Positions 16,514 to 26,300 of a stretch of 46,289 nt of DNA are shown piece after piece. The notes below the pieces were generated by a model, which had not been told where the DNA came from, did no database searches, and saw nothing but the letters and a program-made list of their open reading frames with translations. Source of the stretch: Euryarchaeota archaeon UBA443 (lineage in GTDB: Archaea; Thermoplasmatota; Poseidoniia; Poseidoniales; Poseidoniaceae); contig DAKS01000054.1 in the NCBI GenBank assembly GCA_002499195.1, positions 1 through 46,289 on the forward strand, read 5' to 3'. How positions within the stretch are numbered: the first letter of the stretch is position 1; each line of letters opens with the position of its first letter. A program made the translations under genes and the position numbers.

Positions 16514-17905
16514 ATGCCCATTTACGAACACACTGCTAAATTTCCATTTTCACGACAAACCGTTTGGGATTGGCACGCCCGACCAGGTGCGGTGCGCCGT
16601 ATCATGCCAGATTGGGAAGGAATTCGTCCCGTCGAAGTAGGAGGTATCAAGGATGGTGCAATAACTTCATTTCGCATGTCGATAGGCATTATTCCACAGC
16701 GTTGGATTGCGAAGCATCACAGTTACATCGAAGGCGAACAATTCTGTGATGATATGGTTAAAGGTCCGTTCGGGCGTTGGAATCACACTCACAAATTCAT
16801 CGAAGGTGATGATTCAGAAATGCAGATCGAAGATAGAATTGATTGGAAACTGCCTTTTCACTTCTTTACGCGAATTGGTGCTCCAATCATGGTTATGCCA
16901 CGGGTTCGACAGATGTTCAAGCACCGTTCACGACGAATTCTTGCGGATTTAAGCCGTCAGCAGATGTTCAAAGATGCTCCACGAAAGCGTATTCTTATCA
17001 GCGGTTCAACAGGTCTGATTGGAACGCAACTTGGTGCGTTTCTCGAAACAGATGGGCATGATGTTCATCGACTCGTACGGCCAACTACACGACTTCATGC
17101 CGATCAAGACCCAACTAAGGTTGTCAAATGGGACGATAGGAGCGGAGAAATTATTGAAGGTTCACTAGAAAATTTCGACGTTGTCATTCATCTCGCTGGA
17201 GCAGGAATTGGAGATAAGCGTTGGAGTAAGAAACGGAAGAAACTCATCTCTGAAAGCCGTGAAATTCCAACTCGTAATCTTTCCAATGCTTTGGCTGGAT
17301 TGGAATCGCCTCCATCGTTGTTTATGTGCGCATCTGCAGTTGGATTTTACGACAATAGAGGCGATGAAGAACTCGATGAAAACAGTAGTATTGGTGATGG
17401 ATTTCTTGCTAAGATATGCAAGAAATGGGAGGATGCCACAGAGCCTGCAACGAATGCTGGAATACGTACAATTCTCATGAGAACAGGAATCGTTACAACC
17501 GCTGCCGGAGGTATGCTTCAACAAATTCTCTTGCCTGCTAAACTCGGAGCTATGGGCCCGATTGGCGGCGGTCGTCAATGGCAATCTTGGATTTCTTTGG
17601 ACGATCAAATCTATGCCATTCATTACTTGATGAATCATGATGATGCGAGTGGCGTATTCAACTTAACAGCCCCGAATCCAGTGACACAGAAACAGTTTGC
17701 AAAGACTCTAGGAAAGGTTTTGCGGCGGCCAGCTTTTGCTCCAGCACCTGGTTTTGTCATGAAAATCCTATTTGGTGAAATGGGAAAGTCACTCATTCTT
17801 GATGGGCAGAAAGTTCATCCTAAGCGTTTGTTAGATTTTGGTTACAAATTCGAGCACGAAACACTTGAACCAGCGCTTCGTGATGCCTTAGGGCGGTTCA
17901 ACTAA
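16514..17905 (+). CDS. SRPBCC domain fused to TIGR01777-type NAD-dependent epimerase
   Basis: Two domains in one chain of about 463 aa. Residues about 1-148 resemble SRPBCC/START-like ligand-binding proteins (PFSRQTVWDWHARPGAV, a typical coenzyme Q-binding/cyclase-like start). The rest is a short-chain dehydrogenase-like epimerase of the TIGR01777 (YfcH/SulA) family, with nucleotide motif GSTGLIG (residues about 164-170), VIHLAGAGIGDKRWS, MCASAVGFY, and the family-typical LLPAKLGAMGPIGGGRQWQSWISLDD. Biochemical function of the family is unsettled. It follows the photolyase by only a few bases. Such fusions occur in bacteria; near a photolyase they may be part of light-induced gene sets. Confidence 0.85.
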   Translation: MPIYEHTAKFPFSRQTVWDWHARPGAVRRIMPDWEGIRPVEVGGIKDGAITSFRMSIGIIPQRWIAKHHSYIEGEQFCDDMVKGPFGRWNHTHKFIEGDDSEMQIEDRIDWKLPFHFFTRIGAPIMVMPRVRQMFKHRSRRILADLSRQQMFKDAPRKRILISGSTGLIGTQLGAFLETDGHDVHRLVRPTTRLHADQDPTKVVKWDDRSGEIIEGSLENFDVVIHLAGAGIGDKRWSKKRKKLISESREIPTRNLSNALAGLESPPSLFMCASAVGFYDNRGDEELDENSSIGDGFLAKICKKWEDATEPATNAGIRTILMRTGIVTTAAGGMLQQILLPAKLGAMGPIGGGRQWQSWISLDDQIYAIHYLMNHDDASGVFNLTAPNPVTQKQFAKTLGKVLRRPAFAPAPGFVMKILFGEMGKSLILDGQKVHPKRLLDFGYKFEHETLEPALRDALGRFN

Positions 17906-17930
17906 TCGTCGCGTTATTCTTAACCGGTAT

Positions 17931-20465
17931 GTGTTATGGGCAAACATGCTCGGGCGTAGCATTGCTGTTGGCATATTTGCCCTGCTACTGCTCTCGATGG
18001 TGCCATCGGTTCAAGCCGACGACACCCAAGCGGCCTCAAATTTACTCACGGATGGCGTTTCGTCAAACGGATATGTCTGCGATCCTGATGGCTGTTCACC
18101 AAATGATGGAACAGATTGGTGGCGAATTAATGCCTACAAAGGCGATATTGTCAGCATTACGTTTTCAGGTTCGATGAGCAATGCCGCATGGTGGTGTCCA
18201 GGTGATGGTTGGGAAGGAGATTACTCAATGCACGATGAATCGGGTTCGCAAGTTGCAACCATGGGTCGAAGCGATGACAACCCTTCGGGGACACTATCGA
18301 AAACAATGTCACAGGCAGGCTCAGTTTATGTCAAAATCAAAGGTAAGGACTCATGGTGTAACGATGGATTTGATTACACACTATTGGCCTCAATTGACAA
18401 GACTGACCGCGATACCGATGAGGACGGTTTCGTAGATTCAGACGATGATTGCGATCTCATCGTTGGAACATCAACAAACGATCGAAAGGGCTGTATTGAT
18501 TCAGATTCGGATGGTTGGTCCGATACAGACCCTGGATGGGATGTCCAGAATGGTGCTGATGCATTTGAGGATGACCCTACTCAATGGAGAGACCGAGATT
18601 TTGACGGCTATGGAGACAACATCCTCGGCAATCAACCGGACCATTGCCCAGATAGCCGAGGTTACTCAACTTCTGATCGATACGGTTGCATCGATTCAGA
18701 TGGCGATTCCTATTCCGATGCTGACCCTGGAGGGCTGAATGGATTGGAACCATGGTTTGCTCATCCGGATGGTTTAGCTGATGCTTTTCCGTTCGAGATA
18801 ACGCAATGGCAAGATACAGATGGTGATGGCTATGGCGATAATTGGGATGACCCAATGTGGAATCAATCACACATTGAATGGGGCATTGGCCAATGGCTTG
18901 AAGTCGCTTACCAGCCAGATGCCTGTCCTTTTATCCTCGGCAATTCCTTTGCAGACCGGTATGGATGTCCTGATGCGGATGGCGATGCTTGGTCAGATCC
19001 TGGAGAGAATTGGACCTCTATTGATGGTGCTGATGCATTCCCCTTTGAACCGACACAGTGGCGAGATCGAGATTACGATGGTTATGGTGACAACCAATCA
19101 GAAGGTGCAAAACTCGTTGATGATTTTCCCGACAATCCTACTCAATTCCGTGATTCAGACTTCGATGGCTGGGGAGATAACCAAACATATGGTGCGACAC
19201 AAATCGATGATTTCCCGATGATTCCAAGCCAGTATCGTGATACAGATGGCGATGGTTACGGCGATAACCTTAGCGGGTTTGAAGGAGATGTCTGTATGAA
19301 TTCAAACGCTGAAGAGGTGGAGAGCGGCTGGATTTCCCGCTTTGATCGTCTCGGTTGCCGAGACGTCGACAAAGATGGCTATTCCGATCCGACCGATGAT
19401 TGGATTTCACATCCACAAGGGTTTGCGGATGCATTCCCAAATGACCCTTCCCAGTGGTACGATACCGATAATGATGGGTTCGGTGATAATATGGAATATT
19501 TCGATGGCCTTGCATGGCGTCTTGCCTACAGAGGCGATGGTTGTCGAACAACCTATGGTCTGTCAACATTCGATCGCTGGGGCTGTCCTGATTCTGATGA
19601 AGATGGTTGGTCCGATCCTACGCCATACTGGCTAGCAAGCCCAGGTGGAACTGGTGATGCATGGCCTGAAGATCCTACCCAATGGCATGACATTGATGGT
19701 GACGGCCGTGGCGATAATCCGTCTGGAACGACCGCAGATGTTTGTCCCTCTCAACCGGGAACATCGGTTGGGCCAAGTTCTGGAGGGGATCGCTGGGGTT
19801 GCCCTGACACCGATGGTGATGGTTGGTCGAATCTCGGAGATGCGTTTATTCATGAGCCAACGCAATGGCGTGATACTGATGGTGATGGATATGGTGACGA
19901 GGTAAATGGAAACGAAGCTGATGCGTGTCCAACCATTCGCGGAACCTCGATTCTTGACCGACTTGGTTGTCGAGATACCGATGGCGATGGTTGGTCGGAT
20001 CCAACCGATGATTGGGACGCACATCCGTATGGGCTGGCCGATGCCTTCCCAACCGAATCATTACAATGGAAAGACAGTGATGGCGATGGATTTGGCGATG
20101 TTCCACTAGGAGCATTACGTGATGATTGTCCGGAGGTGTTTGGCGCTTCAATGCGAGACTTGCAAGGTTGTGAAGATAACAATGGCGACGGTTGGTCAGA
20201 TGAATACGGCGAATGGAATGCTGCACTTGCTATTATGGGCGAAGACCCTGCTGCTTCATGGCTGACTTATCTCATCGTTGGAATTTCATTTGTTCTTGGT
20301 GCTTCAGCAGCACTCATCGTCCGAACTATGCGGATGGATGATGAAAAGGTATTGACAGAGGAATTATTGAGAATTGATGACGTATCAAATGAGGTAACAT
20401 CGTTACCACTTCCTGAATTGGCCATTCCACTACCACCGCCGCCTGGAGGTGAAGAAGATGCGTAA
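17931..20465 (+). CDS. TSP3-repeat surface protein with membrane anchor
   Basis: The protein has 844 aa. A signal peptide ends near VPSVQA, starting from GTG 17931 or the internal ATG at 17946. Residues about 30-155 look like a pre-peptidase C-terminal-type beta domain (DWWRINAYKGDIVSITFSG...VYVKIKGKD). Residues about 160-765 hold a long array of thrombospondin type 3-like Ca-binding repeats. The unit carries DSDGDGWSDP, then DAFP-PTQW-D-DGDGYGDN, a D-x-CP pair and GTS-DR-GC, with two Cys per unit. One membrane helix follows (about 775-797), then a cytoplasmic tail ending in LPLPELAIPLPPPPGG. Its stop overlaps the next gene. Probable role: Ca-stabilised stalk for adhesion or capture at the cell surface; target unknown. 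Confidence 0.85.
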   Translation: MLWANMLGRSIAVGIFALLLLSMVPSVQADDTQAASNLLTDGVSSNGYVCDPDGCSPNDGTDWWRINAYKGDIVSITFSGSMSNAAWWCPGDGWEGDYSMHDESGSQVATMGRSDDNPSGTLSKTMSQAGSVYVKIKGKDSWCNDGFDYTLLASIDKTDRDTDEDGFVDSDDDCDLIVGTSTNDRKGCIDSDSDGWSDTDPGWDVQNGADAFEDDPTQWRDRDFDGYGDNILGNQPDHCPDSRGYSTSDRYGCIDSDGDSYSDADPGGLNGLEPWFAHPDGLADAFPFEITQWQDTDGDGYGDNWDDPMWNQSHIEWGIGQWLEVAYQPDACPFILGNSFADRYGCPDADGDAWSDPGENWTSIDGADAFPFEPTQWRDRDYDGYGDNQSEGAKLVDDFPDNPTQFRDSDFDGWGDNQTYGATQIDDFPMIPSQYRDTDGDGYGDNLSGFEGDVCMNSNAEEVESGWISRFDRLGCRDVDKDGYSDPTDDWISHPQGFADAFPNDPSQWYDTDNDGFGDNMEYFDGLAWRLAYRGDGCRTTYGLSTFDRWGCPDSDEDGWSDPTPYWLASPGGTGDAWPEDPTQWHDIDGDGRGDNPSGTTADVCPSQPGTSVGPSSGGDRWGCPDTDGDGWSNLGDAFIHEPTQWRDTDGDGYGDEVNGNEADACPTIRGTSILDRLGCRDTDGDGWSDPTDDWDAHPYGLADAFPTESLQWKDSDGDGFGDVPLGALRDDCPEVFGASMRDLQGCEDNNGDGWSDEYGEWNAALAIMGEDPAASWLTYLIVGISFVLGASAALIVRTMRMDDEKVLTEELLRIDDVSNEVTSLPLPELAIPLPPPPGGEEDA
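18405..20230 (+). repeat. Coding array of TSP3-like calcium-binding repeats
   Basis: A degenerate in-frame repeat with a unit of roughly 55-75 codons whose core is DGDGYGDN and DGDGWSDP. It encodes the stalk of the surface protein and has a counterpart in the giant protein at about 26885-28905. Conservation is at protein level; DNA copies have diverged. Confidence 0.8.
20445..20451 (+). promoter_or_regulatory. Ribosome-binding site for ATG at 20458
   Basis: GGAGGTG, an almost perfect Shine-Dalgarno sequence inside the end of the TSP3-protein gene, lies 6 nt before ATG 20458. It argues against the GTG at 20449, which overlaps the site itself. Confidence 0.65.
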
Positions 20466-21744
20466 GGTGACATGTTTCCTCGTATTCTTGTTCCTCATGC
20501 CTCTTTTTGGAGCGATGAATGTTAGTGCTGAGGCTGACATTGGGCTTGAAGAAACAGGTATTACGATGGTTGCACTTCGAAACGATTCACTGGATTTGAA
20601 TCAAGATGGCGATATTGATGCTGTGCGTGTAGTTGTCATTTTGAATTCCACGACCCCCTCGACCCTCGTTGATGTTCGTTTGATTGCAAACCATAACGAT
20701 CGGGAAGTTGTCGTATCCACGACGATTGAAATCGTTGGTCAAACCAATGCAAGTTTGACCTATGATGCTTGGTCACGAGGTACCCATGAACTTGTTCTTG
20801 GATTCTATGATATGAACGGTGTTGAAATCTCAACCATAGATCTTCCAACGTATGAAATGGTTCCTGCTAAGCAAATACCGATGCTTTCTCTCCAATTTAC
20901 GGGGCAAAGCAATCTCCAAACAGGCTCGAGTTGTGAGATCAACCGTATGTTTGTTGATGAAACAGGACCTCTCTACGGTGCTCTTGGAACCCTAACTTTC
21001 ACAGGAGCTCCTTTCATCGTTCTCGACAATGCTACGAGCATTGATTGTTCAAGTTGGCCTGCAGGCGAATATTCACTCCGTGAGACCTATCGAAATGAAC
21101 TTGGTCAAACTGCTGAAGCATCACTAAATCTAACGATTGAAAATCGTCCTGCACCGACTTTTGACCTAGTTGTCACCGGTGATGGTTTGACTACCGACCG
21201 ATCATGTTTGGTCGCTATCCAACCTACAAACTCCAATGAGGATTTCACCCCATATGCAAAAGAATGGGATGTTTCGACAACTTCGGTGATTACTGAAGGA
21301 GGAGTATATGATTGCTCAGCTCTTCCTGCGGGGGTCCATCTTGTTGTCCTCAAGGTAACGAATTTAGAGAATATTGCAAGTACGCAAGCCGTTAACATTG
21401 TACGGCTACCAGCTGCTGAATTAACTATAGAAGAGCAAGAAGCACTTCCAAGTAAATCGTTCGGTGAAGATACATCAACAGAAGATGTTGGATGGTACAC
21501 CATTACAGTTCTTGGTTTGATCGTCGCTATCGTTGTCTTCATACTCTTGGTCCGAATTCGAGAAGATGATGAACTTCTCACGTTACCTGAACTTGGCCCA
21601 GCGCCTCAGATTCTCAACGATGGTTCGCCAGATTCTGAAGGATTGCCGACTATTGTTGATGATGAAGGTCAATTGTGGCGTAAGCACCCCGATGGTACGC
21701 TCGATTGGTGGGATTCAACGTACAATATTTGGCAACGATGGTGA
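20458..21744 (+). CDS. Ig-like single-pass membrane protein with Trp-rich cytoplasmic tail
   Basis: A signal peptide (RKVTCFLVFLFLMPLFGAMNVSA) is followed by an extracellular region of about 320 residues. It contains beta-rich, Ig-like segments and several paired Cys. One membrane helix (TITVLGLIVAIVVFILLV) begins near residue 346. The cytoplasmic tail of about 60 residues ends in LWRKHPDGTLDWW and YNIWQRW. This aromatic motif resembles short WW-like/DUF2510-type modules. The gene overlaps the preceding one by 8 bases and has its own strong ribosome-binding site. Its stop is overlapped by the ATG of the next gene. No enzymatic signature is seen; it is probably a partner of the TSP3 surface protein. 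Confidence 0.75.
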   Translation: MRKVTCFLVFLFLMPLFGAMNVSAEADIGLEETGITMVALRNDSLDLNQDGDIDAVRVVVILNSTTPSTLVDVRLIANHNDREVVVSTTIEIVGQTNASLTYDAWSRGTHELVLGFYDMNGVEISTIDLPTYEMVPAKQIPMLSLQFTGQSNLQTGSSCEINRMFVDETGPLYGALGTLTFTGAPFIVLDNATSIDCSSWPAGEYSLRETYRNELGQTAEASLNLTIENRPAPTFDLVVTGDGLTTDRSCLVAIQPTNSNEDFTPYAKEWDVSTTSVITEGGVYDCSALPAGVHLVVLKVTNLENIASTQAVNIVRLPAAELTIEEQEALPSKSFGEDTSTEDVGWYTITVLGLIVAIVVFILLVRIREDDELLTLPELGPAPQILNDGSPDSEGLPTIVDDEGQLWRKHPDGTLDWWDSTYNIWQRW

Positions 21745-22622
21745 ATATAATGCCTGATTGGATGATGTACACTCTTCTCATACTTGCTGGTATAATCGTT
21801 GTTTTGCTCCTTAATGGTGTATGGATTTGGTGGACTCGAGTTCGGCCACGTCAGCCGAAACTACATGCGGATTGGGCTTCGGATTGTGAACTTACTTCAA
21901 GCGCAGTGTTCAATGATTCACTCATTACATTTCGAAACGTTCGAGATTTTCATTGGCGTACTACGAGGGATCGAGATGAGAAGTGGGCTGATGAAGTTAC
22001 AGTAGATTCAACCAAGGTGAAGCACATCTGGTTTATTGTTGACCAATTCCATTCCTTCAAAGGACTGTCACACACCTATCTCACCTTCGAATTCTTTGAT
22101 GGAACCTGCCTTTCATTTTCGTTTGAAACTCGACGTGAGCGCGGTAAGAGGTATCATCCATGGACAGGTTTGTGGCGTTCGTATGAAATGTATTTGCTCG
22201 TAGGTTTTGAGCGAGATGTGACACAGTTGCGGACACATGCACGCAGCAATATCGTCTCCATGTATCGAGTGATTACACCACCTGATAAGGAACGACAAAT
22301 GATTGTTCAAATGGCTTATCGGCTGAATCAACTCGCTGACCGTCCCGAATTCTATCACACTTTATTCAAGACTTGCAATACTTCGATCGTAAAGGCAGTC
22401 AACTCCGTAACTCCTGGGCGTATTCCGTTCCTATGGCGTAATTTCTTGCCAGGCTATACGCCGAAGGCTGCATTAAAGCTGAATTTGGTTGAAGATTGGG
22501 GCGGATTGGAAGTGACGATGGAACGAGCACGAATTGACAAACATGCTAAAGAATGGGATGGAGAAAGCGATTACAGTGCATTCATCCGTTCCGCATTACC
22601 GCCCTCACCCTTGGATGAGTAA
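21738..22622 (+). CDS. DUF4105/Lnb-like membrane protein
   Basis: An N-terminal membrane helix (YTLLILAGIIVVLLLNGVWIWW) is followed by a domain of about 260 residues. It fits the DUF4105 pattern: NVRDFHWRT, then LSHTYLTFEFFDGTCLSFSFETRRERG, then YEMYLLVGFERDV...LRTHARSN, and KTCNTSIVKAVN. His112 and Cys213 are the expected catalytic pair of this family. Bacterial members named Lnb act as lipoprotein N-acyltransferases, to my recollection; other members are uncharacterised. The ATG at 21738 overlaps the previous stop; ATG 21750 is an alternative. It is third in the coupled surface-protein operon, which suggests it modifies or processes exported proteins. Family call is fairly sure; reaction is inferred. 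Confidence 0.72.
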   Translation: MVNIMPDWMMYTLLILAGIIVVLLLNGVWIWWTRVRPRQPKLHADWASDCELTSSAVFNDSLITFRNVRDFHWRTTRDRDEKWADEVTVDSTKVKHIWFIVDQFHSFKGLSHTYLTFEFFDGTCLSFSFETRRERGKRYHPWTGLWRSYEMYLLVGFERDVTQLRTHARSNIVSMYRVITPPDKERQMIVQMAYRLNQLADRPEFYHTLFKTCNTSIVKAVNSVTPGRIPFLWRNFLPGYTPKAALKLNLVEDWGGLEVTMERARIDKHAKEWDGESDYSAFIRSALPPSPLDE

Positions 22623-23228
22623 CAAAAGATCACCAGTTTTCGCTGAAACGGTAATACTTGGCTCTACTGCCTTATTTGAAACACCTCGTGTTCCTGTTTT
22701 CAAAGATTCATCGTTTAGCGGATATTGACATCCTTTGAGACTGACTCCAGTTACAGTTCCAAATGGAATCAAACTCACAAGGGTACCTGGTTCGATTTGG
22801 ATTTGTTTTGAGGTGGAATCGACCCGTTGTGCTTTCCAGTTGTTGAGGATGAGGATAGCTGAACTGTTACATTCAAACAAAGCTGAATAGGCAGCAAGGT
22901 GGTGATCATATCGCCCAATCTCGACTCCAATAACGTAGACTTGTGAGTCAGGGTAATTCTGATGTGTCCAACACAATCCTTTGGAAATATCACTTTTTTC
23001 TTGGTCCGAATCATGAACAATTCGTACCCCATTTATTTTGCAATGTTCCAAAACTGATGATGAGATACTATCGAGGTCTCCAATGACTATATGTGGCAAA
23101 AAACCACCATCAACCAAACGATTTGAGGCACCATCGAGTGCGATTATTACTGAAAAATCGTTGAGTTTCTCTTCAAGATCGAATGCCTTTGGCCACTCGC
23201 CGTTCGCAACGATGAGAACCTGAGCCAT
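22605..23228 (-). CDS. Thiamine pyrophosphokinase
   Basis: The 207-aa protein transfers pyrophosphate from ATP to thiamine, giving thiamine diphosphate. Family motifs are present in order: IALDGASNRL, PHIVIGDLDSISS (Mg/ATP-binding Asp residues), DQEKSDISKGL, GVEIGRYDHHLA, and a C-terminal beta-sandwich with GTLVSLIPFG and GLKYPL-like GCQYPLNDE and GTRGVSN. It is the only minus-strand gene in an otherwise plus-strand surface-protein region. It converges with and overlaps the DUF4105 gene by 18 bases and diverges from the giant protein gene. It would allow use of imported thiamine. Confidence 0.9.
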   Translation of the reverse strand: MAQVLIVANGEWPKAFDLEEKLNDFSVIIALDGASNRLVDGGFLPHIVIGDLDSISSSVLEHCKINGVRIVHDSDQEKSDISKGLCWTHQNYPDSQVYVIGVEIGRYDHHLAAYSALFECNSSAILILNNWKAQRVDSTSKQIQIEPGTLVSLIPFGTVTGVSLKGCQYPLNDESLKTGTRGVSNKAVEPSITVSAKTGDLLLLIQG

Positions 23229-23309
23229 GTGCGTTCCATAGAGAGGATATTCTTGACATCATGGGTCGTCTTGAATCAATCAAAAACAAATCAAGGGCTG
23301 ACAATGGTT

Positions 23310-23328
23310 TAGAACGTTGAGTGTTCTA
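23310..23328. promoter_or_regulatory. Inverted repeat upstream of giant surface protein gene
   Basis: TAGAAC and GTTCTA form perfect 6-bp arms around 7 bases, from -27 to -9 relative to the ATG at 23337. A weak TATA-like GTTTAGAA overlaps the left arm at about -26. It could be an operator over the core promoter; chance occurrence is not excluded. Confidence 0.3.
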
Positions 23329-23336
23329 AGAAGTTC

Positions 23337-26300
23337 ATGCGCGAGGAGCGGACGCTTTTCAAATCGGTTCTGCCGGTGGGACTTGCTCTGCTCATGCTCG
23401 TTCAATTGATGGCTCCAATTACGTCTCAAACGATGACTAGCGAGCCAGTTTTATCCGAAGACTCTACAATTGATTACACACTTCCAAGCAACTTGGATCA
23501 CGGCCATGACCTCGCAGGGCAGACAATTGATTTGGAAGGGATGACAGAATTGCTTGTTCGACAAGATTCTTCCATCGATATGTGGATGAGTGAAGTATTG
23601 GTTTCTGGTGACTCCAACAATTTGAGTGAACCCAGTGTCTATCTTGCAGAGAACGGTTCGAGTTACTTTTGTTGGATGAATGATCAAGGGCAAGTTAAAA
23701 TGGGCGTTTTCACCTCAGAAGGTTCCTTCTCTGATTCGATTATCGATACGGTAAACACTTCACTTGGAATCATAGGCTGTTCGGTCGTTGTTGATGAGTC
23801 TTATCGGCCATTAGCAATTTATGGTGATGGGGCAAATCTGAAGATGGCCCGACTTGCCTTCCAAGGACAAGTTTACACGACGTCTGATGTATGGTTGAAA
23901 CGCACCATCTTAGAGGACTTATTCCCTGATTCAATGACACTTAGAATAACGGATGATGGTAATGAATTCGCAGTCGTTAGGACGACAACAGGCGAGTTAT
24001 GGCAGGTAAACAACAGTGGTTTGCGCTGGTACAATAACTTGCTCGATAATGGTCCTATAGGTAATGAGTTCGAACTGAAAATCGATCAAAACGGTGTTGC
24101 AAATATCGCATACACTCGTGCCGGTGAAGCAGTTCGTTTGCAAATAGAAGGAGACCAAATTACAGAACAAATTCTTGCCCGAGATACGTCTCTACACACC
24201 GCTATTGGACTCGATTTGGATTTGAATGGTCTTGCTCAAGTTGCGACAACGTCGTTCGATGCCGGTCAAACCGAACTTTCAATCTTCAAGAGTTTGGAGG
24301 ATCAATCCACTGGACGACTATCCAATGAAGCGATGACCTCCTTTGCGCTCTACCCAGATGTGGTAGAAGGTGCTGCTACTTACGGCGATTTGAATGGAGA
24401 TGGATTTGACGACGTTGTCTTTACGCAACCAACTGCCTCGGATGGTGGATTGAATAACAATGGACGTGTCACCATCCTCTTTGGTGGCAACGAGAGTCTA
24501 GATTCATCGGCTCCGGTTATACTTAGTGGTACTCAAACAAGCGAGATGTTTGGCAACGGTGTTGCTATTGGTGAGTTCTTGTCGAATGGTAATGTGCAGT
24601 TGCTCCTTTCCTCGCCAGGATTCGATAATACTAGTCGAGCCGATGAACTCAATCATGGCCTTCTCTCATTATACGAATGGAATCAAACGCAGTTCGATTT
24701 GATTTGGAGTGCAACCGGAAATGCTGAAGAAATGTTGGGCGATGATGTATCACTCATCGATGATATGAATGGAGATGGGCACGATGATCTCATCGCTCTA
24801 CAAGGTAACTGGACGGATGGAGTCAAGAATGGACGCCTTTCAGTATTCGAAGGGACAACAGATGGTTTGACTTGGTCGCACAACATTTCTGCCAGTACTG
24901 ATGGCCCATATTTCGGACGTTCGATGTCCAATGGTGGCGATTTGAATGGCGATGGTTATGGTGACTTTGTTGTATCAAATTCGGGCGAAGAATCCTCGCC
25001 AACCGGTTATTCTGCCCTCGAAGTATTCTATGGTTCTGCGAATGGTTTTTCCTCGTCACCCGATAACAGTATCCAACGCTTGGGACAAGGAACGCTGTTG
25101 GGAACTGTGGTTGAGATCATCGATGATATCAACAACGATGGGATGGATGAATTATTTGTGCAGGAACTTTTTGCTGCAGATGCTGACTACCTCGCTGGAA
25201 AGGTCCATTTGTTCATGGGTAACACTACTGAGAATTTCAGTGAGATTGCTGATTGGACGGGCCAAGGAAATAGCAACGAGCGTCTTGGATGGATGTTTGC
25301 CTCAGCCGGTGACGTGAACGATGATGGGTTCAATGACACGTTTATCGGTTCAAGTATGGGATTCACTCCTTCAGGTCAAATCAATCTTTATCTCGGTTCT
25401 TCAAGTGGATTTGTGTCCGCAGTAGAGACTATTCGAACTGGTGGTCTAGGAGATCATCTTGGATTGATTGCAATCGGCGGTCTTGATTCCAATGCTGATG
25501 GAGCGATTGAGTTTGTGTATTCGACTCGAAATTCAACCAGAGGTACAAACTATGGTATTGACATGATTACTGTGAGTAAACAAGATTTTGATACGAGTCA
25601 ATTCACATTTGATGGAGAAATGTCCGGATTAAAATTGACAACATCGGACCGTGGCGAAACTGCAATGATGTTCTCCCTCAACACATCGTCAACACATTCA
25701 CTGGTTCATCTTGAGCATGTTGATGATGGTTCGCCAGGTGGCTCTTGGGTAACAGAAACCCTAGATACGGCTTCATCCCCGTTCCAATTCCAATTCGATG
25801 TCACGCCTTCGGGCCAACCTGAATTGGTCGTTTTAGACGATGCCAATGGTTACGTCTATCACTCCACAACGTCTTGGGCTGCACTACATCAAGAAATTCG
25901 TACCTTCCAGGACTTTGGAACCTATCCTGCTTCAACTATCGATGCAAACGGAGATTTGCATATGGTTTATTCACACAATACTATCGAAAATTTGTATTAT
26001 TCTACTGAGAGTTCAAGTGGATGGTCCTCTAGTGAAATTCTTTCAGATTCTAATCTGACATCATCTCCATCGATCTGGTTTGAAGGTGCTGATATGCACA
26101 TTCTCTATCGTGATGCTAATCTCGACAAGATTGAACACTTGATCAAATCGGGTGGCATTTGGTCTACGGATACTGAGCTGGATTATGGTATGGCTGTTGG
26201 AAACGAACACGTCGCTCTTCAACTCTCAAACGGAACGACATTGGTTGCAACAACCGTCAACAATTCAGGTACCTATGAGCTGCAGATTCTAGACATTGAC

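Noticed and set aside
18405..20230. Possible CRISPR or minisatellite from the repeated GATGG/GGTGAT sequences
   Set aside because: The repeats are in frame, diverged at DNA level and encode Ca-binding loops; there are no uniform repeats with unique spacers.
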